In this document: positions 8,569-17,760 of the stretch, one piece after another
How positions within the stretch are numbered: position 1 is the stretch's first letter
Layout of the letters: the number at the start of each line of letters is the position of its first letter
From: Shewanella mesophila
Lineage (GTDB): Bacteria > Pseudomonadota > Gammaproteobacteria > Enterobacterales > Shewanellaceae
Direction: 5' to 3'
Length of the DNA stretch: 64,000 bases
NCBI RefSeq assembly: GCF_019457515.1
Contig: NZ_CP080421.1
Coordinates: 4,154,001 to 4,218,000 of the forward strand
The notes under the pieces: model-generated
The model's input: only the letters and a program-made list of their open reading frames with translations
Told to the model about the DNA's origin: nothing
Database searches by the model: none
Position numbers and translations under genes: made by a program

Positions 8569-9647
8569 TGCCGCACTCCAAACTTACTTTCAAATAGTTC
8601 ACTAATAATATTCATGCCGATATCTAATCCATTAACACAAGAGCATTGAGTTAATGCAGCTTCGAGTAAAGACAAGCGCTGCGTATCGAGTAGAGCTAAA
8701 ACCCCGCGAGTGATTGCCGCAGTATTATTATCACTGCATACGGTCAAACCCTTGTTCTCACATACACTTAGTCGGTGATACTGGTCTTTAGACACAGCAA
8801 CCGATAGGGTTGGCTTCTTAAGAGCGATTGCTTGCAACAAAGTATCACCGCCACTCAATACCGCTAGTTTTGAGGCATCTAACAAGTCGATAAAATCACT
8901 ATGGACTAGCTCTCTTATCGCTATAACCCCTTCGTACTCGGACATTTCACTTGGATAATTGGGGCCATAAATCATCACGCAAGGGATTTGGGTCGCCTTA
9001 AAAAGGGCTCTTGCTGCATTAGCAAACTCTTCGACAACATACCCACCACTATTTTTGTGACCACCCGAGCCTGCATTAAACAGAAAAAACTCTCCATGCT
9101 TCAAATCATGCGCCGCCAGCAACTGTGTCTGCTTAACGCTATTGGGAGAAACAAAGATGGGCCCGGTGATTGTGGGTTCAGGCTTGCCGATAAAACGTAG
9201 CTTTAACTTATCTATCCAGTTAATCGAACCAATAACAAATTCAGGTTGCACAACCCAATGACTATCGGTGACTCGTGCCCTTAGTATTTTCATCCCGCGG
9301 CTGCGCTTACGCTTATGCTGACTCAGAAAGATCACTTTCGCTCCCAACTCATTCGCGTGAACCAGCTGAGAACGTCTACCCGAAGCATCGAAAATGACAA
9401 AATCGGGTTGAAAATATGAAACAAAATCATTAACCGCTTTTATATTTTTAGTTGGCGTATCATCGAGTAATGCAACAGGATAGGGACAGGTGCTAGCGTA
9501 AGGAGCGTGACGACTCAGCACAAATTGAACCAAGGCATTAGGCCAACGCTCCTTAACCGCATCGGCAACTATCAATGATCGCATATACTCACCAATCCCC
9601 TCTTCAGAGGAAACTGGGACAAACAGAAATTTTGGCGTCACCGACAT
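8565..9647 (-). CDS. MurG/PseG-like GT-B glycosyltransferase (putative)
   Basis: A 360-residue protein with no signal peptide or membrane segment. The layout is that of GT-B enzymes of the GT28/MurG or PseG type: an N-terminal FVPVSSEEGIGEYMRSL loop, and a C-terminal FNAGSGGHKNSGG loop followed by SGGDTLLQAIALKKPTL, which matches the donor-binding block (S/AGGxT...E/QA...G/KxP). The ATG at 9647 has AGGGA 8 nt upstream; an upstream TTG codon is ignored. It overlaps the following GT4 gene by 4 bp. The exact family is uncertain and the substrate unknown. Confidence 0.75.
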   Translation of the reverse strand: MSVTPKFLFVPVSSEEGIGEYMRSLIVADAVKERWPNALVQFVLSRHAPYASTCPYPVALLDDTPTKNIKAVNDFVSYFQPDFVIFDASGRRSQLVHANELGAKVIFLSQHKRKRSRGMKILRARVTDSHWVVQPEFVIGSINWIDKLKLRFIGKPEPTITGPIFVSPNSVKQTQLLAAHDLKHGEFFLFNAGSGGHKNSGGYVVEEFANAARALFKATQIPCVMIYGPNYPSEMSEYEGVIAIRELVHSDFIDLLDASKLAVLSGGDTLLQAIALKKPTLSVAVSKDQYHRLSVCENKGLTVCSDNNTAAITRGVLALLDTQRLSLLEAALTQCSCVNGLDIGMNIISELFESKFGVRQ

Positions 9648-9751
9648 CAAATATATCCCTATTGCTTAACGCATTAAACAACCAGATGAAATTAGGTCAA
9701 TTGCTTGCATCTTCGTCCTTGAGCAAGCAGCATATATGGCCAAGTTTACCA

Positions 9752-10795
9752 TTAGCGGCTTAATCGTTGCGAGAGCAGATTAAATCGCTCAATCACAGAT
9801 TCCACCGCTATCATCTCCATCAAATGTGCTCCCTTAGCGCGAGTCCCCCAAGTTATATCACCAGTAACCTGCGAAGCTATGGCTTCATCGTAAACGCTAA
9901 CGACTAAATCTAAACAAGTATAAGGCCCTGTACGACCTGGATTAGAATGAGCATAAAGGCCGATAACAGGTGTTGCTTGTGTCACAGCCATATGTGCAGG
10001 ACCAGTATCAGGAGCAAGCACGATAGAAGCCTGTTTTAACACCGCAAGTAACTGAGTCAAGGTGGTATTACCGACTTGATTCTCGACATCATGTTTAGCA
10101 ATACTTTGGATCGCTTTCGCCAACTGCCTTTCCAAATCAGAAGGGCCGCCGCACAATATCACTCGATACCCTTGCTCAGTTGCATGATCGGCCACTGCTG
10201 CGTAGCGCTCGGGCAACCAATTTCGTTCTGCCTTGCTCGCCGCTGCGCAGATCACCAAGGTGTTACCCCCATCAGGGATCATATCTCTAGCAAACTCTGT
10301 ATCTTGCTGGGGAACGGGAATGTTCCAGCGAGGTGCTAGTTCTTCGACGCCTATCGCTTTCGCAAAGCCCATAAAACCTTCTAGCACATGGGGTTTACTC
10401 AATGGCTCAACGCTACGATTGGTGACTAACCACTGACCCTCTTTTGCGCGAGCGCGATCGAACCCGATACGCTGTTTAGCAGAAATAGCCAAAGACGCTA
10501 TCGTCGCCCGCAAGGCGACTTGCATATGCAATAGCAGATCAAATTTACGTCCGGCCAATGCCTTTTTCAGATTGAAGTAACTTCGCCAGCCTTGAGACTT
10601 ATCAAAAATCACAAATTCAACACCAGGGAGATGCTTTAACAGCTGATATTCAATTTTGCCAATAACCCAAGTGATTTTAAGTTGTGGATATTGCCTTTGT
10701 ATCGCCTGCACCATGGCCACCGCATGGCAAACATCACCAATTGCGGATAAACGCAACAAACATAAAGAATTAGCTGACTGCAAATTTAAACTCAT
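9752..10795 (-). CDS. Heptosyltransferase-like glycosyltransferase (GT9)
   Basis: A 347-residue GT9 enzyme related to the ADP-heptose:LPS heptosyltransferases. The N-terminus LCLLRLSAIGDVCHAVAMV contains the conserved catalytic Asp region, and the C-terminal LAPDTGPAHMAVTQATPVIG is the family signature. It is the first gene of the minus-strand operon (9752 to 6384), about 100 bp upstream of the second gene and divergent from rfbC. With WaaA and KdkA close by, it most likely adds heptose to the inner core. I cannot tell WaaC from WaaF or a later heptosyltransferase, so no symbol is given. Confidence 0.88.
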   Translation of the reverse strand: MSLNLQSANSLCLLRLSAIGDVCHAVAMVQAIQRQYPQLKITWVIGKIEYQLLKHLPGVEFVIFDKSQGWRSYFNLKKALAGRKFDLLLHMQVALRATIASLAISAKQRIGFDRARAKEGQWLVTNRSVEPLSKPHVLEGFMGFAKAIGVEELAPRWNIPVPQQDTEFARDMIPDGGNTLVICAAASKAERNWLPERYAAVADHATEQGYRVILCGGPSDLERQLAKAIQSIAKHDVENQVGNTTLTQLLAVLKQASIVLAPDTGPAHMAVTQATPVIGLYAHSNPGRTGPYTCLDLVVSVYDEAIASQVTGDITWGTRAKGAHLMEMIAVESVIERFNLLSQRLSR

Positions 10796-10923
10796 AAGAT
10801 TTAGGGGTCACAGGGTTAAATAGTGATTAAGGATCCGCAACGAGTTTAATGTAGAATGTATCTAGGTTCCATGTTTAGGCTCTCTTCGGGTCGAATTTGC
10901 ATGATAAATAACTAGGATAAATG

Positions 10924-11523
10924 ATGAAAATCCTAAATACTCAACTGCCCGATGTAAAATTGCTCGAACCTCAGGTGTTCGGTGATGAGCGAGGCTATTT
11001 CTTCGAAACCTTCCGTGATGCCTGGTTCAAACAACATATTGCCGATGTCGACTTCGTGCAAGAAAATCAAAGCAAATCATGCAAAGGAACCCTGCGCGGC
11101 CTGCATTATCAATTACAGCAGCCTCAAGGAAAGTTAGTTCGTGTTGTCTCTGGCGAAATATTCGATGTGTGTGTCGATTTACGATGTGACAGTGCAACAT
11201 TTGGCCAATGGACAGGGCAATACCTTTCTGCAAAAAATCATCGTCAAATGTGGATACCTGCAGGGTTTGCGCACGGCTTCTATGTCGTATCCGATATGGC
11301 GGAGTGTCTCTACCAATGCACAGACTACTATGCGCCGACCGATGAACACAGCATCAAGTGGAACGATGCAACCTTAGCCATCTCATGGCCGATCATCCCA
11401 GAGCAACCACTGATCACCTCAGACAAAGACGCTAATGCTAACCGTTTTAGTGAGGCGGTATTATTCAATTCGCCTTCCAATATCGCATCAGTCGCAAAAC
11501 AGGGAGACAGAGATGGAATCTAG
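10924..11523 (+). CDS. rfbC: dTDP-4-dehydrorhamnose 3,5-epimerase RmlC
   Basis: Cupin-fold epimerase, third enzyme of dTDP-L-rhamnose synthesis. Family landmarks are FGDERGYFFETF near the N-terminus, GTLRGLHYQ with the catalytic His, and WIPAGFAHGFYV. At 199 residues it is slightly longer than typical (about 180), with an extra C-terminal tail that overlaps the start of rfbB by 11 bp. Two ATG codons stand in tandem; the second (10924) is 6 nt after AGGA and is preferred over the first at 3 nt. It heads a rfbC-rfbB-rfbD operon, divergent from the GT9 operon. Confidence 0.95.
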   Translation: MKILNTQLPDVKLLEPQVFGDERGYFFETFRDAWFKQHIADVDFVQENQSKSCKGTLRGLHYQLQQPQGKLVRVVSGEIFDVCVDLRCDSATFGQWTGQYLSAKNHRQMWIPAGFAHGFYVVSDMAECLYQCTDYYAPTDEHSIKWNDATLAISWPIIPEQPLITSDKDANANRFSEAVLFNSPSNIASVAKQGDRDGI

Positions 11524-12586
11524 AGCGATTCTCGTCACTGGCGGTGCTGGATTTATCGGCTCGGCGTTGATCCGTTATCTTATCGAACACACAGATCACA
11601 AGGTTGTTAACTACGATAAGCTTACCTATGCAGGCAACCTGTTATCCCTAAGAAGCATAGCTGACAAGCCAAAATATCATTTTATTCAAGGCGATATCAA
11701 TGACGCACAAAAGGTTCAGTGCACCTTGCAAGAGCATCAAATCTCCTTGGTGATCCATCTCGCCGCCGAAACCCATGTAGACCGCTCTATCACGGGGCCA
11801 AAAACCTTTATCGACACTAATATTATGGGTACCTTCGTGCTGCTAGAAGAGTGCCGAAAATATCGAGATAGCCTAGAGAAGCCGATGGCAAAGCTGTTTC
11901 GTTTTCACCATGTATCTACCGATGAAGTGTTTGGTGACTTAGGTGAAGAAGGCTTATTTGAAGAGCAAACCCCTTACGCTCCGAGCTCGCCCTACTCAGC
12001 CAGTAAAGCCGCAGCAGATCATTTAGTCAGAGCCTGGCACCGAACTTACGGCTTGCCCGTGGTATTATCAAACTGCTCTAACAACTATGGTGCTTACCAA
12101 TATCCAGAAAAACTGATCCCTCTGACCATATTGAACGCATTACAGGGAAAGCCTATCCCTATCTATGGTAACGGCCAACAGATCCGCGATTGGCTCAATG
12201 TCGATGATCATGCCATCGCCCTGTGTAAAGTTGCCTTTGAGGGGCAAACAGGCGAGAGCTACAATATCGGTGGCTGGAATGAAAAAACCAACCTAGAGGT
12301 AGTGCGAGCTATTTGCCAGCAATTAAATCAACTGATAAAAATAAAACCCGTTGGAGTAGAAGACTTTAGCTCTCTCATTACATTTGTCGATGATCGCCTT
12401 GGACATGATAGCCGCTATGCCATCGACGCGACTAAAATAGCCAAGCATCTCGGTTGGAAACCACAAGAAAGCTTCGAAACGGGCCTCAACAAAACTGTCC
12501 TCTGGTATATCAATAATATGGATTGGTGTGCAGAGATCGCTACACTTGCCTCAGATCAAAGCCCTGCTCAGCTTAGGTTAAACTAA
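11513..12586 (+). CDS. rfbB: dTDP-glucose 4,6-dehydratase RmlB
   Basis: Extended short-chain dehydrogenase that converts dTDP-glucose to dTDP-4-keto-6-deoxyglucose. The 357-residue protein has the NAD loop GGAGFIGSALIRYL near the N-terminus, the catalytic STDEVFGDLGE region and the Tyr-x3-Lys motif (YSASK). The ATG at 11513 is inside the end of rfbC; the frame is open further upstream, but MESRAILVTGG is the natural N-terminus. The stop overlaps the rfbD start as TAATG. The operon makes the sugar nucleotide that the nearby glycosyltransferases could use. Confidence 0.97.
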   Translation: MESRAILVTGGAGFIGSALIRYLIEHTDHKVVNYDKLTYAGNLLSLRSIADKPKYHFIQGDINDAQKVQCTLQEHQISLVIHLAAETHVDRSITGPKTFIDTNIMGTFVLLEECRKYRDSLEKPMAKLFRFHHVSTDEVFGDLGEEGLFEEQTPYAPSSPYSASKAAADHLVRAWHRTYGLPVVLSNCSNNYGAYQYPEKLIPLTILNALQGKPIPIYGNGQQIRDWLNVDDHAIALCKVAFEGQTGESYNIGGWNEKTNLEVVRAICQQLNQLIKIKPVGVEDFSSLITFVDDRLGHDSRYAIDATKIAKHLGWKPQESFETGLNKTVLWYINNMDWCAEIATLASDQSPAQLRLN

Positions 12587-13488
12587 TGAGCACACAAGCT
12601 AACAGCACCAAATTAAAAGCGCTGGTGATTGGTCGTCATGGCCAACTAGCACAAGCACTGCATGCCACTATTCCAGCAGGCATAACAGCTAAATTCTATG
12701 GCAGAAGCCAACTTGATATCAGATCACCAGATCAAATTGAAGATCTATTAGAAAAACAGCAGTTTGATTTGGTGATTAACGCCAGCGGCTACACTGCCGT
12801 CGATGCCGCCGAATCCCATACCGTGGATGCTTTTGCTCTCAACCACCTAGCCGTTAAACGGCTCGCCATTAGCAGCCAAAAACGGGGCATCAGACTAATC
12901 CATATATCAAGTGATTATCTGTTCGATGGCGAGCAAACTAAGCCTTACCGCATCGACGATATACCCAAACCGATTAATGTTTATGGCCGCTCTAAACTCG
13001 CTGGTGAACAGGCATTAGTTGAATATCATCCCAGTAATAGCACTGTGGTACGCAGCGCTTGGCTCTACTCTCCCTTTGGCAATAACTTTGTCAAAACCAT
13101 GCTCAGATTGATGATTCAAGTGCAACAACTAAAAGTAATAGATGACCAATTTGGGACACCAACCTCGGCCACAGAGTTAGCACAATTTATTTGGCAACTT
13201 GCAACGCAAGATACACTCTCGCCAATCTATCACTGGAGCGATAGCGGTATTACCTCTTGGTTTGAATTTGCCAGCCAAATTGAATTGCTCGGCAGAGCCC
13301 AAGGACTAATAACAAATCCAGTCATTATCCATCCTGTTCATACTCGAGATTACCCCGCTGCGGCTACACGTCCTCGGTTTAGTCCATTAGACTGCCAGCA
13401 ATCTCAAGCCATCAGAATCGCTAAACCTTGGCAAGAGAACCTTAATGATGTGATTCAAGCAATTAAACGTCAGGCTAAAGAGTTCTGA
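12586..13488 (+). CDS. rfbD: dTDP-4-dehydrorhamnose reductase RmlD
   Basis: Last enzyme of dTDP-L-rhamnose synthesis, reducing the 4-keto group with NAD(P)H. The 300-residue protein has the N-terminal GRHGQLAQAL loop (usually GxxGQLG), the SSDYLFDG block and the catalytic Tyr-x3-Lys in NVYGRSKLAGE. It shares one base with rfbB (TAATG), so the two are translationally coupled. rfbA, which makes dTDP-glucose, is not in this operon or elsewhere in the window. Confidence 0.95.
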   Translation: MSTQANSTKLKALVIGRHGQLAQALHATIPAGITAKFYGRSQLDIRSPDQIEDLLEKQQFDLVINASGYTAVDAAESHTVDAFALNHLAVKRLAISSQKRGIRLIHISSDYLFDGEQTKPYRIDDIPKPINVYGRSKLAGEQALVEYHPSNSTVVRSAWLYSPFGNNFVKTMLRLMIQVQQLKVIDDQFGTPTSATELAQFIWQLATQDTLSPIYHWSDSGITSWFEFASQIELLGRAQGLITNPVIIHPVHTRDYPAAATRPRFSPLDCQQSQAIRIAKPWQENLNDVIQAIKRQAKEF

Positions 13489-13552
13489 CCCGCCACAAAG
13501 ATCAGGTACAATGGACCTATTGCTTAGTGCCACTAATGAAACTCGATAATTT

Positions 13553-14278
13553 ATGCAAATAAAACGAACCGATGCAGGCCATATTGCCTTTTGCCAGCCA
13601 GAGCTTAAACCGATCACTCCCGATTGGTTTACCTTAGACTACTGGCAGGAGCTGGGCGCTATCACAGGGTCCTCGAAGGGGCGTTATACCACTTGGTTTG
13701 TCAATCCTCAGCCCATTTCTGCAGATGCCAATGTCCAGTGGGTGCTGCGCCATTACTATCGTGGTGGCATGATGGAGAAACTTAGTCGCGATGCCTATCT
13801 CTACACAGGGCTAAAACGCACGCGCGCCTTTGCAGAGCTAAAACTACTGGAACAACTCTTTAGTGAAGGTTTTGCAGTACCAAAACCCGTCGCGGCTCAG
13901 GTGCAACGCAGTGGCATGCATTATCGTGGAGACATCATCATTGAGCGAATCGACGGCGCACAAGATCTTGTGGCTCAACTCTCAAAATCGCCAATGAATG
14001 AAGTTCAATGGCGATCGCTGGGTGCACTTATCGCCAAATTCCACCGACGCGGTGTTTATCATGCGGATCTCAATGCGAAAAATATCTTAATTAGTGGCGA
14101 TAATTTTACCCTCATAGATTTCGATCGAGGCGAGCTACGCAAACCGTCACCAAAGTGGCAACAAGCCAACTTGGATCGCTTGTTGCGTTCATTCAACAAA
14201 GAGAAGGGCAAGCAGCCTAAGCTGCATTTCAGCGAGCAAAACTGGCAACTGCTGTTAGCAGGTTATGCTGAGTCCTAA
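13553..14278 (+). CDS. kdkA: 3-deoxy-D-manno-octulosonic acid kinase KdkA
   Basis: ATP-dependent kinase that phosphorylates the Kdo of the LPS inner core at the cytoplasmic face of the membrane. The 241-residue protein has a protein-kinase-like core: the catalytic loop YHADLNAKNILI and the metal-binding LIDFDRGE are intact, and YTTWFV, YYRGGMMEKLS and SRDAYLY fit the KdkA/WaaP family. Next to it, on the other strand, is waaA. In bacteria with KdkA the WaaA enzyme usually adds a single Kdo, which is then phosphorylated; this is the likely arrangement here. It starts 64 bp after rfbD. Confidence 0.93.
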   Translation: MQIKRTDAGHIAFCQPELKPITPDWFTLDYWQELGAITGSSKGRYTTWFVNPQPISADANVQWVLRHYYRGGMMEKLSRDAYLYTGLKRTRAFAELKLLEQLFSEGFAVPKPVAAQVQRSGMHYRGDIIIERIDGAQDLVAQLSKSPMNEVQWRSLGALIAKFHRRGVYHADLNAKNILISGDNFTLIDFDRGELRKPSPKWQQANLDRLLRSFNKEKGKQPKLHFSEQNWQLLLAGYAES

Positions 14279-14370
14279 AACGATGACAAGCCTCTAGCGC
14301 TCTGGAATAACCAAGCGCTATATTCAGTTTATGCCGCCAGCATAAATGATGGGGGATAGGCAATAAAATA

Positions 14371-15636
14371 TTATTGCTCGATTAACCGCGATGCTATTTT
14401 AAATTGCTCAGCTAACGCCCCTTTATTCTCTTCAACTACCTTGAGACCAGCCTGTCGGGCTTTTAGGTATGCCGCCTTATCCTCATGCTTATCCACCAGC
14501 TGTAGAATTAAGTCATCGGCGGACTCAACAACACCTAACGCGCCAGCCTGTTTGAGCATCTGAGTAATTTCGGCGAAATCCCAATGGTTAGGCCCCACAT
14601 AAACCGGTAAGCCAAGTGCTGCGGGCTCGAGTGGATTATGACCTCCATTTGCGATCAGCGTGCCACCTACAAACGCTTGATCCGCCGCGCCATAAAAGCT
14701 AAGTAGTTCGCCCATGGTATCGCCAAGTAAGACTTGCGTCTCAATAGTAACTTCATCACCTTTGCTGCGACGAGCTAAATTAAACCCAACAGCCTTAACT
14801 CGGTGCGCCGCAGCATCGAATTGCTCGGGATGCCTTGGCACCATGATCAATAGCGCCCCAGGAAAACGCGTCAGCAGATTTTTATGGGAAGCCAAGATAA
14901 TATCAAACTCACCAGGATGAACACTGCCAGCCACCCAAATAGGGCTATCGACTCGCTGCCATTGGCTGCGTAATGTTATTGCCTTATCGACATGCTGCTG
15001 TTCAATTGAGAGGTCGAACTTAAGACTGCCACACACTTTCACTCTGTCGGGCTCAACACCTAACCCGATGAAACGCTGAGCCGCTTGATAAGACTGTGCC
15101 GCAATGACATCTAAGGAATGCAACATAGGCGTCGATAATTTAGGCCGCAGTTGATATTGTTTGGCTGATTTTTCAGATAAACGCGCATTGGCTAGCATCA
15201 ATTTGATGCCGCGGCGCTTAGCTTGATAAATCAGATTAGGCCAAAGCTCCGTTTCCATAATAATGCACTGCTTAGGCTGAACTTGCTTGATAAAACGTGC
15301 CACACACCAGGGAATATCGAAAGGCAGATAACAATGCTGCACCTTATCGCCAAAAGCTTTGGTAACCTCAGCAGAGCCAGTCGGACTCGTCGTGGTAACT
15401 GTGATGCTAAGCTGCGGGTACTGCTCCATAAGCTTGTTGATCAATGGGATCGCAGCCAGAGTCTCCCCCATGGAAACGGAATGAATCAAGAGGTCGCTTG
15501 GCTGCAGACGCTTCAATCCAAAACGCTCACCCCAACGCCCTCGATAACTGGGGCTTTTAATCGCCCGCATAGCCAAATAAAGCAGCAACAAGGGAGAAAG
15601 CAGATATAACAGGGTTGAGTATAAGATTCGATTCAT
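14371..15636 (-). CDS. waaA: Kdo transferase WaaA (KdtA)
   Basis: GT30 enzyme that transfers Kdo from CMP-Kdo to lipid IVA. At 421 residues it is close to E. coli WaaA (425). An N-terminal membrane anchor (LYSTLLYLLSPLLLLYLAM) is followed by RWGERFG, the acceptor motif HSVSMGET with its Glu, and the C-terminal GGTLIANGGHNPLEPAALG donor-binding block. The ATG at 15636 (MNRILYST) is chosen; the frame stays open for 35 more codons, but that extension is not family-like. It converges with kdkA. Confidence 0.96.
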   Translation of the reverse strand: MNRILYSTLLYLLSPLLLLYLAMRAIKSPSYRGRWGERFGLKRLQPSDLLIHSVSMGETLAAIPLINKLMEQYPQLSITVTTTSPTGSAEVTKAFGDKVQHCYLPFDIPWCVARFIKQVQPKQCIIMETELWPNLIYQAKRRGIKLMLANARLSEKSAKQYQLRPKLSTPMLHSLDVIAAQSYQAAQRFIGLGVEPDRVKVCGSLKFDLSIEQQHVDKAITLRSQWQRVDSPIWVAGSVHPGEFDIILASHKNLLTRFPGALLIMVPRHPEQFDAAAHRVKAVGFNLARRSKGDEVTIETQVLLGDTMGELLSFYGAADQAFVGGTLIANGGHNPLEPAALGLPVYVGPNHWDFAEITQMLKQAGALGVVESADDLILQLVDKHEDKAAYLKARQAGLKVVEENKGALAEQFKIASRLIEQ

Positions 15637-15800
15637 AAAAGTGAGCACTTGATTGCATTTTGTTTGCTTAGTTGCCGTAATACTAACATAAGCACAGTAA
15701 ACCGAGACATTTCGGGCATTTACATCTACTAACAACCCCATTTTCGACAGAACTTCAATTTAGGGTAAGATAAATCCCCCCTAATAACAGCGGTAATTGC

Positions 15801-16456
15801 ATGAAAACCAGCGAAAAAATTGTCCACGCTAGCCTCGAACTATTTAACACTAAGGTGAGCGACGTATTACCACTAACCATATTGCGGCGCATTTAGGTAT
15901 TAGTCCTGGCAACCTCTATTATCACTTTAAGAATAAAGAGGACATCATTCGCTCTATCTTCAGTCTTTATGAGGAACATCTGCACGCGGGGTTTCAACCT
16001 TATTCGCACAAGAGTGTCGACGTAGAACTGCTGGTTGGCTATTTCGATACCATGTTTGATATTCTGTGGCGTTTCCGCTTTATGTATACCAACCTGACCT
16101 ATATTTTAAGTAGCGATGAGGCATTGCTGCAACGCTATCTGCAAGTTCAGCAATTAGCGCTTGATCGCTCAAGTAACATCTTAGGACAACTCAAACGCGA
16201 TGGGCTGTTACATATCGACGACGATAAGGTCATGCCGCTGGCCGACACCATGAGAATGGTGGCCTGTTTCTGGATTGGCTACAAACAGACTCACTCCTCA
16301 TCTATCGCCATCACTAAAACTTGCCTTTATGAAGGGCTGCTTAGGGTGATCATGATTTTTAAAGCGCACGCAACCCCCACATCTATCGCGACCTTTAACC
16401 GTTTAGAGCAACACTATCAAACCTTGGCACAGCCTCAAAGTTGCCAAGCATCCTAG
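15801..16456 (+). pseudogene. TetR-family regulator, first of a tandem pair, frameshifted
   Basis: From the ATG at 15801 the frame encodes MKTSEKIVHASLELFNT and then runs into a stop within about 15 codons. One missing G near 15853-15856 explains this: adding one base restores GERRITTNHIAAHLGISPG and an intact helix-turn-helix through to 16456. The restored protein is an obvious paralogue of the next gene (NLYYHF, NKEDIIRSIF and MRMVACFWI shared). The 3' part stays open for over 130 codons, so the event is recent or a sequencing error. Ligand and targets unknown. Confidence 0.85.
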
Positions 16457-16642
16457 TTAAGCGTACAACTAGAATGATGCCACATAGCCACTGGTCTGAT
16501 TAGCCATCAATTGACTTTTGTTAAGCGCATGTTTACCTTTTCAGACTCCGTTACGGTGCTGAACAATTAAATCTATAATAATTAAAGCCCACTTCCGAAG
16601 AATAATTGAACAACACCTTTAACTGACCTATGTAGGATCCCC

Positions 16643-17293
16643 ATGAAAACCCGCGACAAAATAATACATACCAGCCTGGCACTCTTTAACGAGCATGGTG
16701 AACGTAGCATTACCACCAACCATATCGCCGCGCATCTAGGGATCAGTCCGGGTAATCTCTACTACCATTTTCGCAATAAAGAAGACATTATTCGCTCAAT
16801 TTTCACCCTCTATGCACAACATCTGGAATCGGGCTTCCAGCCTTATGAGGGAGAAGAGGTCGATGTTGATCTGCTCATAGGCTATTTCGATGCCCTGTTT
16901 TATACCTTGTGGCAATTCCGCTTTATGTACGCCAACCTTGTGATCATACTTGGAAGAGATGAAGAGCTAAACCGCTTATATACCGAAACGCAACAGCGCT
17001 TTTTAACTCGCGCAACCAGTATCCTGTCTAAGTTGAAACAAGACGGCGTGTTGGTGATTGATGATAATGAAATAACGCCGCTCGCCGATACCATTCGCAT
17101 GGTGGCCTGTTTTTGGATTAGTAACCGTTTAACGCACTCAGCGACGACAGAGATTACTAAAACCTCGCTATATGAGGGCTTACTTAGAGTGCTAATGATT
17201 TTTAAGGCCTATGCGACCGAAAGCTCAAGACCGACATTTTTACGTCTGGAGCAACATTACCAAACACTCGCCAAGAATGAGCAAGAAGATTAA
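16643..17293 (+). CDS. TetR/AcrR-family transcriptional regulator
   Basis: A 216-residue one-component repressor. The N-terminal 50 residues hold the TetR helix-turn-helix (ITTNHIAAHLGISPGNLYYH), followed by the linker FRNKEDIIRSIF. The ligand-binding domain has no motif that reveals the effector. It is the intact copy of a tandem pair with the frameshifted gene at 15801 and has its own terminator just downstream. kbl-tdh follows 0.47 kb later, so control of that operon is possible but not shown by any operator I can match. Confidence 0.88.
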   Translation: MKTRDKIIHTSLALFNEHGERSITTNHIAAHLGISPGNLYYHFRNKEDIIRSIFTLYAQHLESGFQPYEGEEVDVDLLIGYFDALFYTLWQFRFMYANLVIILGRDEELNRLYTETQQRFLTRATSILSKLKQDGVLVIDDNEITPLADTIRMVACFWISNRLTHSATTEITKTSLYEGLLRVLMIFKAYATESSRPTFLRLEQHYQTLAKNEQED

Positions 17294-17296
17294 TCT

Positions 17297-17325
17297 AAGG
17301 GGTCCAAGTGGACCCCTTATTTTAT
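17297..17325 (+). terminator. Intrinsic terminator of the TetR gene
   Basis: A 9-bp perfect stem (AAGGGGTCC / GGACCCCTT) with a 4-base loop is followed by TATTTTAT, 4 bp after the TetR stop codon. Confidence 0.8.
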
Positions 17326-17760
17326 CTTGCTCGTCGGTAGTGAAGAAGACTGAGTGTTCAGCCTAAAAGCAGTATGAAAACTCCCTTTTGTAATATTTCG
17401 CATTATTTTTTGTTATGCGAAAGTTGCACTAGCACTATCTTAGTTAATAGCTAAAAAAAAGATTGTGGTACTAGACTTGTTTAAGGTTAGAATTCGCCCA
17501 AACTATAGCTTAGGGTAGTCGATACAAACTGTGTTTTAGTCATGATTAGCACTGTAGATAGAGCGGTAAATGAGAGCTAAATTAAACTCACACTCTCGTT
17601 ACTCTGGCACATAGCGAACACTAAGACTCAGCGAGTAATAATGCTAGCTAGATAACAAAATTCCTAACTTGTCCATTTTTGCCCATCGCCTTCTTACATT
17701 AACTCGGTCGATGAAGCCTAAATGATAAAAATAAAATTATATAAAAGAAGGAGACACCAG
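17326..17760. other. Intergenic region before kbl
   Basis: About 435 bp without a convincing gene. It holds an 8-bp inverted repeat (TTTCGCAT at 17396 and ATGCGAAA at 17415) and is AT-rich. No clear sigma-70 promoter could be placed. An ATG at 17722, in frame with kbl, would add 13 basic residues but lacks a ribosome site and is not used in my annotation. Confidence 0.5.

Noticed and set aside
9712..9729. Hairpin TGCTTGC / GCAAGCA between the GT9 gene and the next gene
   Set aside because: Only 7 bp with no T-tract and a gap of just 100 bp; too weak to call a terminator.
17396..17422. TTTCGCAT / ATGCGAAA inverted repeat as TetR operator
   Set aside because: Short and AT-rich, with no second copy near either TetR gene; not enough to call an operator.
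17722..17760. Upstream ATG of kbl
   Set aside because: It adds 13 basic residues and lacks a ribosome site; GTG at 17761 has AAGGAG and gives the family length.
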